From: Manihot esculenta
Taxonomy: Eukaryota; Streptophyta; Magnoliopsida; Malpighiales; Euphorbiaceae
Length of the DNA: 64,000 nucleotides
NCBI RefSeq assembly: GCF_001659605.2
Contig: NC_035174.2
Span: forward strand, 27,229,027-27,293,026
Direction: 5' to 3'
Part shown: one piece after another, positions 34,201 to 43,200 of the stretch
Layout: every line of letters starts with the position of its first letter
Numbering within the stretch: the stretch's first letter is position 1
Translations under genes and position numbers: made by a program
The notes under the pieces: model-generated
The model's database searches: none
Seen by the model: only the letters and a program-made list of their open reading frames with translations
What the model was told of the DNA's origin: nothing

Positions 34201-37200
34201 TTTGACTCTATTTCCCACCATATCGATTCAAATATATGCCGCGAATCTTAAATGTACTTATTGCAATTATTAATTCGAACCTTACAATTCTTGATTCAAT
34301 TCCACATCCTAATGATTCGCTTCTGGGGGGAGGGGGTAAATCACAAATGTACCTAAATTGCAACTAAGTTGAAAAAATCTTAAAATTCTTAATTTGAATA
34401 TGTAAATTCTTGATTCGATTCCACATCCTAACGATCCCAATCTGTGAGATAAATCACAAATGTACCTAAATTGCAACTAAGTCGAAAGCATCGATAATTC
34501 AAGTGAATTAGGTGAATCAATATGAAAAGATAGATTCTTCACTCAATTCAAGGGATTATGTTTTCAAAGTTGTTAGTTTCATATTTCATTCATTTTTGCT
34601 ATGAAAAGTGCACTTAAAAACCCTTATCTATTTTCTTCCATCACCCATTCTTTTCCCTCTCCCTCTTCTTTTTCTTTCTTTTTTCTTTTCTAAGTTTGTT
34701 TGCTTCTCTAACTATAGTCATCCAGTTAAGACATTTTATATTAATATATTTTAATCTTTTAATGTATCAATCTATCTTTTTTTATTATTTAATTATTTGA
34801 CAAAATTTAATGAGAGTTTCATCACATACTTGATGATAATTATTGTATATATAACATAATAAGCATATTATTCTATTATATAATATATTTTTTCTTAGAT
34901 GAATGATAATTCTATATTTATTAAAATATGTGATTATGATATTTTTATACTTATTTTTTAGAGCATATATTACTTTTAATTAATTTTTAAAGTTTTTCAG
35001 AACCTTACAATTCAATTTGATTCTCAATTTCCGATGCAAATGAAAATTTTGATTCTTGATCTTACAGCTACAAGTAAGAGATATTTGAGAAATTATATGA
35101 ATATTTTTTAAATGTTCAAGGAAGAAACCCATCAAAATAGCTAAGAAATGGGAAATCATAGAAGATTTTTATTTTTATTTTTATTTTTATTTTTATTTTT
35201 TTTAATCTTTTACAGCTTCATTGGCTCAACCTTCCATGTAAACACATTTGTTGGTCTATGATACACGTCCCTTCTCTCAACTTTCCTCAATAGGTATCAC
35301 TTGCATCTTCCTATGAATTATTCATTTACTTATCCAATTGTATTTTGGGAAATCCATCTTAACACCCTCATGGATACTGCTGGTCAAAAAACACCTCTAA
35401 AATTTCCCTATAACTTTGTTGGCATGTGATTGCACTCCACTACACCCATCTGGTTGTAATCTTATGGTTCCTCACTCTCCCCATCTCTTTATATGGTAGA
35501 GCCAAGATATTTTAAGTGTGTGTGCTTTACAGGTATGCCAATCCCATTTTTTATCACTTCTAATTTAATTGATAAAATTGCAATGCATTTCTAGTTCTAC
35601 TTAACTTAAAATCTAAAGATTCTAAGGTGTTCCTCCATAACTCCCAGTTAACTCCAAGAAGTTAGTAACTCTACATATGTTGCTGCATGATCTACCCTAA
35701 CTATCTCAAATAATTTCCTGCAATTTCGTTGAGATTGGATGCAAACTTTAACCTCAAAAGAAAATTCCAATAGAATCAATCATGCCATACCCAAATCAAT
35801 TTAGATGGGAAAGCTGACATCTCTTAGACTTCTTTTGGAAAACCCTAATTTATTTCTATCAATTTCCTTTTCCAAAAGATCCTACTTTCTCTGATGCTGC
35901 CTACATCAGTTGGAAGTTTATTCCACTATGTCTAACAATGTCCACATCGCTTTATCTTTGTTCTCTATTCCAGTCCATCCTTCACCCTCCTCCTCCTTTA
36001 TAGTTATTCCCAATGTTGTTATTATAACAAATATAACAAGTTGAAAAACAATAATCTCTGGGTCATACTGCATTTATTCTAAAGCAGACAGAAGGTCAAA
36101 ATCCATTATGTACCATCTTTCCTACCCTAATAAATAGGAATGGCCATAACAGTAAAATTCTTCCCCAACAGCTTAATTAAAATCCTCAGCTATTTTTGAT
36201 GCTTCAATTTCAAACACCTTGAACAGCTACCTTATCAGTCTTTCTTGCCCAATCATCTAAAGTGATGTCTTTGTTTAGCTCACCAAATAAATAACCAGTT
36301 GAAATTTCAGACACTGCAAGATGTCCCTGCATCTGATTTCCTCAATTTGGAACCACAAATCATCCAGCAAAATCGTCTTTCTTCCATCTAATTTGACATG
36401 AAAATTCTAGTCCTAGTTTTATTCTTCTAGGTAAAGACACTTAAAATTTGAACCTTCTATGAGAATTAGAACCATAGATGCTACATCAATCCTCCCACTG
36501 CCGTTTGACAGTGTCAAGCAGAAATATGATGGTACAGTGTCCTTTTCATTTAATGGCTTTTATTGACTTCCACAATAATAGAGCAACTAAGTTTTACACT
36601 AAAAATGCTTGCAGAAGCTCACATCATTATTTTATGTGAAGCACACAAGGCAACAAGCCAACAACATAGAAAATCCCACAAATTAACCAGGGCAGAAGAT
36701 GTACAGTTCTACTGTTGTATTTTCTCCCAACTTAGATGAGAACAGCAATTCTATCCTTTCCAAGGTCACCCAGAATAACAGTTCATTCTGCCACTGAATA
36801 GTAGAGTGAACAAACAATTTTTTATGAAGTCAATGTTTTACTTAAGTTAATTAATAGTAATCAATTGAATTAAAAACAATGATTTGTACAGATGAGAAGG
36901 CCTTCCAAAGCATTGATTCCTGATGTTCCCAACTTTGTGTTTTGCACCATTCTAGCAGCAAGTACAACAATTATATTCTTTTTTCCACTGTTACATCCCT
37001 TGGAAAATCTAAAACAGACTCACAGACTTCAACGTTTCTACGGAATAATAAGTACACCAACAAAATTTGTAGAATTCATTATTCAATGAATTTAAGTGTC
37101 AGAAAGGGGCCAAACAATTATGTTGTTGCACAACATTTGTACTTGGCATATTTAATTAGAGAGGAGAGCAATGACTTTTAAAGGTCAGTATCAATCTTTG

Positions 37201-40200
37201 TAGTTATTACATGAAAAAATTGTTTTCAACTTCTCAATGGTGTTCTGCATCTGGAGATTTCAAAGGGGATATTTTTGTTGGATTGCTTTATATGATTGGA
37301 GTTGCTATGTCATTTCTAATTTTTTATCATTTACATTTTCCTTCTCTACAGAAATTCCTATATAACAAATAAAATCTCCATAATAAAGATGGGGGAAAAT
37401 GAAATGAAATTATTTTCATATCAAATTGTCAACCATTTATGGAATATTAGGCATTCAGGCATCCTGTTTCCCTCCACACAGAATCCATCAAAGGAAGGAT
37501 GACTTTATACTGCAATAAACCGAGTTTAGAGGGTGCACATACCGTTTTTTATTTCAGATTTAGTTGCATTTTTTGACACTCCAAGTATAGAGTAGAAATC
37601 CTGCAATTCAAAAAATGTTTGTGTTTGACTATAGAATCAAGCAAATATTTTGAAAAGCAGAGAGTACATTAGCGAGAGCCAATATTGCCCTCATTCTCAT
37701 CGTTGTTGTTAGAATCTTACGATTCTCGATTCGAATCTTACAATTCAAATCTATTTTCCAACAAATCAATTAAAATCTATGGAGTGAATCTTAAATGTAC
37801 CTAAATCTTACGATTCTCCATTTGATTCGATTCTACATCCTAATGATTCAAATCTAAAGGATACATGAATTGTGACTAAATTAAAAAAATTGATAATGAA
37901 TAAGGTGAATTAATATGAATCGACCGAATTTCACTCAATCCAATTAATTTTTTATAAAGAATTTGTTAGGACTCATATTTTCAAAATTTAAGATCTTATT
38001 CATTTTTGCTATAAAAAATATTTATACAAAACATTTTCTTAGCTATTTTTCTTCCACCAACCATTCTTTTCCCTCTCCCTCTTCTGTCATTTTCTTTTTA
38101 GTTAATTTATTTAACTAATTGTATTTGTCAAGTTATGACAATTTATATTTACAATATTCTAATCCGATATCTTTTTTTACTATTTAATTATTTGATTAAA
38201 TTTAAATGAGAGTTTCAATATATGTAAAATGATAACTATTGTTTACAATTCCAAATTTCATAATTTATAACATGATACATATATATTATTCTATTATGAA
38301 GAATATTTCTAATTAGATAAATGATAATTCTTTATTTATTAAAATGCCATTATTGATATTTTTTTACTTAATTTTAGAATATATATTATTTTTAATTGAT
38401 TTTTGGAAGTCTTAGGCTCTTAGCAAACCTTACGATTGGATTCGATTCTCAATTCTCAATTTATGAAATAAAGATTTCGATTCTCGATTCGAATCTCAAA
38501 TTGACAACTATGATTGTCATATAAAGCAAAGAAAAAAGTGGTTACACTCACAGCATCAGCTCTAACTGTAAATCGTGATCCTCTATGATGATGTGAAGCT
38601 TGAGATGGCCCCACATAAGATAATATGGAGAAGGAATTCCGTGAAAACAGGCTTGAACTTGTTGCTGCCAAATAGCTCATCTTGTTGTTAAAACTGCAAA
38701 AGGGTTTAAATTCATTGAATTATCTTTTACGGCACTAGATCTGAGCTCTGAAATTATCAATAGTGTTCTTGATGTAAAGCAAGAAGGAACCGATGGATCA
38801 AGAGAAAAAAAATTCTCAATATTCAAAAGAAGAGAACCAAATGTTCTAGATAAACTACTTCTCCAAGCTTCATTTATTTTCAATTTCAGTAATATCATAA
38901 CAATAATTCTAAGAGAAGTATCCTATATTCTGCGGTTAGGAATAAGAAACCTTAATCAAAGACTATTAGAATTGTAGACAAAGTAAATCATCCAATCCTA
39001 ACTAGGAGGTAATAAACCTAACAAAATTATTTTTTAAAAAAATCTAGCATAAAAATATAATTTTCTAATTTTACAATGAATATAATTCCTAATTATTTTA
39101 AATTGAGTCTTCTATTAATACTGCAACATTCTCGCCTAGTTGGAGAAAACACAAACTTGAGTCTTATAGTGCAGAAGAATCAAGAATTAACTTTGGAGAA
39201 CAACAACTTTATTTTCTTGTGGTAACAAGATTGAAAGACAGCTTCACAAATTTCCCTTGCATCCTTGGAAACATCTAAATAGAAAATCAATTGCAATTAA
39301 AGTTTAATGGCTCTTCAATTCACAAGCAAAAAGGGTATTCGAAAATTTGTTTGATTTTCTTTGGTCTCCATTGAAGTTTCTAAGGCTTGATTTTCTATGT
39401 TTACTAGGATAGATTCTTCAAGCTTCTTGTTTTCATCCGCATCAGTTTTAACTTCTTTCATACTTATACTCTTGTACTATTTGGTATTAACCTATTGAAC
39501 ACCTAACTTAAAAATATAAAAATTAAACACAAATTAGCCACATCTTAACAAAAAAGTCAGAAATCACTTGGCTGACTTTACTTCAAATTTTGTCAATCAC
39601 ACTTTAAATTTAGCTAAATGTGCTCTAAATTTTCAATTTTATTGAGGGTAACTTTGTCATTGCATAAAAACTTAGAGCACAGTGAGCAAAACTTATATAA
39701 TCAATAAGAAATAGGGCAATTTCTAACTTTTTATTAGACATGGCTAATTTTTATTTGCTTGTTATGATTTTTATAAGTTCACACATTCAATGGGTTGTGA
39801 TTTTTACTTAAGTGTTTAATAGGTCAACCCCAAGTAGTATAAGGGTGTAAGCCATGGTTTTAAATAGCGGCAGTTATCTGTTACCCCATTATACAACAGC
39901 CCGGTTACCCCATTATACACCGGCCCCCCCCGTGATCAACGGCCATTATCAATAATTAAAATTCTTTTATATCCTTCCTCTTCTGCTCTCTATTCTCGCT
40001 CTCTATTCTCGCTCTCTATTCTCATTTCTATTAGTTTCTATACTTTTCAGCGGCTTCAAAGACTATATTTTTTAAGTTTTCTCTTCCCTTTCTCTTTCAA
40101 ATTTCAATCTTTCTCTACATATTTCTCATATAAGCTTAGATCTATCATAAACTACTCTATTTCCAAGCTTATTTCTTCTAAAAGGTTAGTTAAATTTTAT

Positions 40201-43200
40201 CTATTTTAGTTTTTAATTGTTGTTTTTTCCCCCATTTTTTAAAGTTTTTGTGGATTAAAATGTTAGTTTTGTAGAAGGATAATATTTGTTATATTTCACA
40301 ATAGAGATTACAATCTATTTATACATGAGAGAGGGTATCTAAATAGGAAGGAAAATCAAGTCTATGATTATACAATCCCTAGATTAAGCAACTGACCCAT
40401 CTATCAATATTTACTTCCTATATTAACATATTTACTTTCTATAACTTATAACACTCCCCCTCAAGTTGGATCATAAATGTTAATCATGCCCAACTTGTTA
40501 CATATATAATCGACTCGAGTCCCATTTAGAGCTTTAGTGAAAATATCTCCTAATTGTTCTCCAGTTCGGATATGTTCTGTTGATATTATCTTTTGTTGAA
40601 CCTTTTCACGAACAAAATGACAATCAATCTCGATGTGTTTGGTCCTCTCGTGAAATACTGGATTGGAGGCAATGTGGATAGCTGCTTGATTATCACACCA
40701 CAACTTAGCAGGCACCGAATTTGAAAACCCAACTTCTTCCAACAGTTGACGTACCCACAAGATTTCACAAACGGCTTGTGCCATGGCTCGATATTCAGAT
40801 TCAGCACTAGAACGGGAGACCACATTTTGCTTCTTACTTTTCCATGAGACCAAGTTACCTCCCACAAAAACACAATACCCAGTAGTTGACCTCCTATCAA
40901 CTTTCGAGCCTGCCCAATCAGCATCAGAAAAGCATTCAATATTTGAGTGCCCATGGTTACCATAGAATAGACCTCGCCCTGGGGCCCCTTTAAGGTAACA
41001 AAGAATCTGTCCCAGAGCATCCCACTGGGCAACAGTAGGAGAGGACATAAACTGACTTACCACACTCACTGAATATGCAATATCAGGACGAGTCACAGTC
41101 AAATAATTCAGCTTACCAACTAATCTTCTGTACCTTCCAGGATCTGCAAATGGCTCACTGTCTTCTGTGGTAAGTTGAAGGTTAGGGGTCATTGGGGTAC
41201 TACAAGGCTTAGCACCCAATTTTCCTGTTTCTACCAACAAATCAAGAACATATTTTCTTTGAGATAAGAAGATGCCTTTCTTACACCGCATAACTTCAAT
41301 TCCCAAGAAATATTTCAAGGAACCCAAATCCTTTGTATGAAACTGTGTTTTAAGAAATTCTTTTAAGGATGTGATGCCAGCAATGTCACTTCCTGTAATA
41401 ACGATATCATCCACATATACTACAAGCAGAATTACTCCACTATCAGAATTTCTATAAAACACTGAGTGATCACACTTACTCATCTTCATTCCAAACTGTT
41501 GGACCACCTCACTAAACCTGCCAAACCATGCTCGAAGACTCTGTTTCAAGCCATAAAGGGATTTTCGAAGTCTACAAACCTTACCTAACTCCCCCTGAGC
41601 AACAAAACCAGGTGGTTGCTCAATATAAACCTCCTCCTGAAGATCACCATGAAGAAAAGCATTTTTAATATCCAGTTGATGCAAGGGCCAATCATGAGTA
41701 GCCGCTAAGGAAATAAACAATCGGACAGATGCGAGCTTGGCAACTGGAGAGAATGTATCAGAATAGTCAACTCCATAAGTTTGTGCATAACCTTTGGCCA
41801 CTAAACGGGCCTTGAGGCGAGCAATAGATCCATCAGGGTTTACTTTTACTGCAAACACCCATTTGCACCCAATAGCCTGCTTTCCTGGGGGCAAGGACAT
41901 CAACTCCCAAGTACCATTAGTGTCAAGGGCCATCATTTCCTCTTCCATTGCAGCACGCCAACCAGGATGGGACAAAGCCTCAATAACAGTTTTGGGAATT
42001 GAAATAGAATCTAAAGCAGTGACAAAACAACGAGAAGAGGAGGATAATTGATCATAAGAGACACAAGATGAAATAGGATAAGTGCAAGTACGTTTACCTT
42101 TGCGAAGAGCAATGGGCAAATCCAAATCAGACGGTGAAGGATCAGTGGGAGCAGGATCTGTCGACGAAGAAGCAGGTAGCGGAACGAAGTCAGAGTCCTC
42201 TAAGCGTCTGGAATACACATGAAAGATGGGAGGGCGACCTGGCATATGAGCGAAAGGTGTAGGAGTAGTCTGAGGAGACAAAGAGCGAACAGTGTATAAC
42301 AAGAGGTCATCTTCCTCCCCCTCAGTGTTATAAACAGATGATGGCGGAAAAAATGGAGTGGACTCAAAGAATGTTACATCCGCAGACACAAGATACCGAT
42401 TCAGATCAGGAGAAAAACAACGATACCCTTTCTGACGTCGAGAGTAGCCAAGGAAGACACATTTGAGTGATTTAGGATCCAATTTAGTAACCTGTGGACG
42501 AACATCACGAACAAAACATGTACAACCAAACATACGTGGCTCAATAGGAAACAAAGATTTAGTGGGAAACAAAATGTTATAAGGGATATCACCATGAAGG
42601 ATGGAGGAAGGCATGCGATTGATCAAAAAACAAGCAGTGGAGACAGCATCAGCCCAAAAACATTTAGGTACCTTCATTTGGAATAAGAGAGCTCTGGCTA
42701 CTTCAAGAAGATGTCGATTTTTTCTTTCAGCAACTCCATTTTGTGAAGGAGTGGCAACACAAGATGACTGATGAAGAATCCCTTTTTGTACCAAATAAGA
42801 TTGAAATTCCCCAGAGAGATACTCTTTAGCATTATCACTTTGCAATATACGGATGGAAGTATTGAATTGGGTTTGGATTTCAGCATAAAATGCACAAAAA
42901 ACAGAAAATAATTCTGAACGACTCTTCATTAAAAATAACCAAGTAGTACGAGAGAAATCATCAACAAAAGTAACAAAATACTTAAAGCCAGACTTAGACA
43001 CAACAGGACAAGGACCCCAAACATCTGAATGTACTAACTCAAAGGGGGACGAAGCCCGTTTATTGACTCGAGGCAGTGTAGGTAAACGATGATGTTTGGC
43101 AAATTGACAAGACTCACAATCTAGAGTAGACAAAGAATGAAACTGTGGATATAACTTCTTTAAAACTGAGAGAGAAGGATGCCCCAAACGACAATGAACA

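Noticed and set aside
36892..37181. Two overlapping plus-strand frames in DnaJ intron 3
   Set aside because: No family similarity, opposite strand inside an intron, length within chance for this composition.
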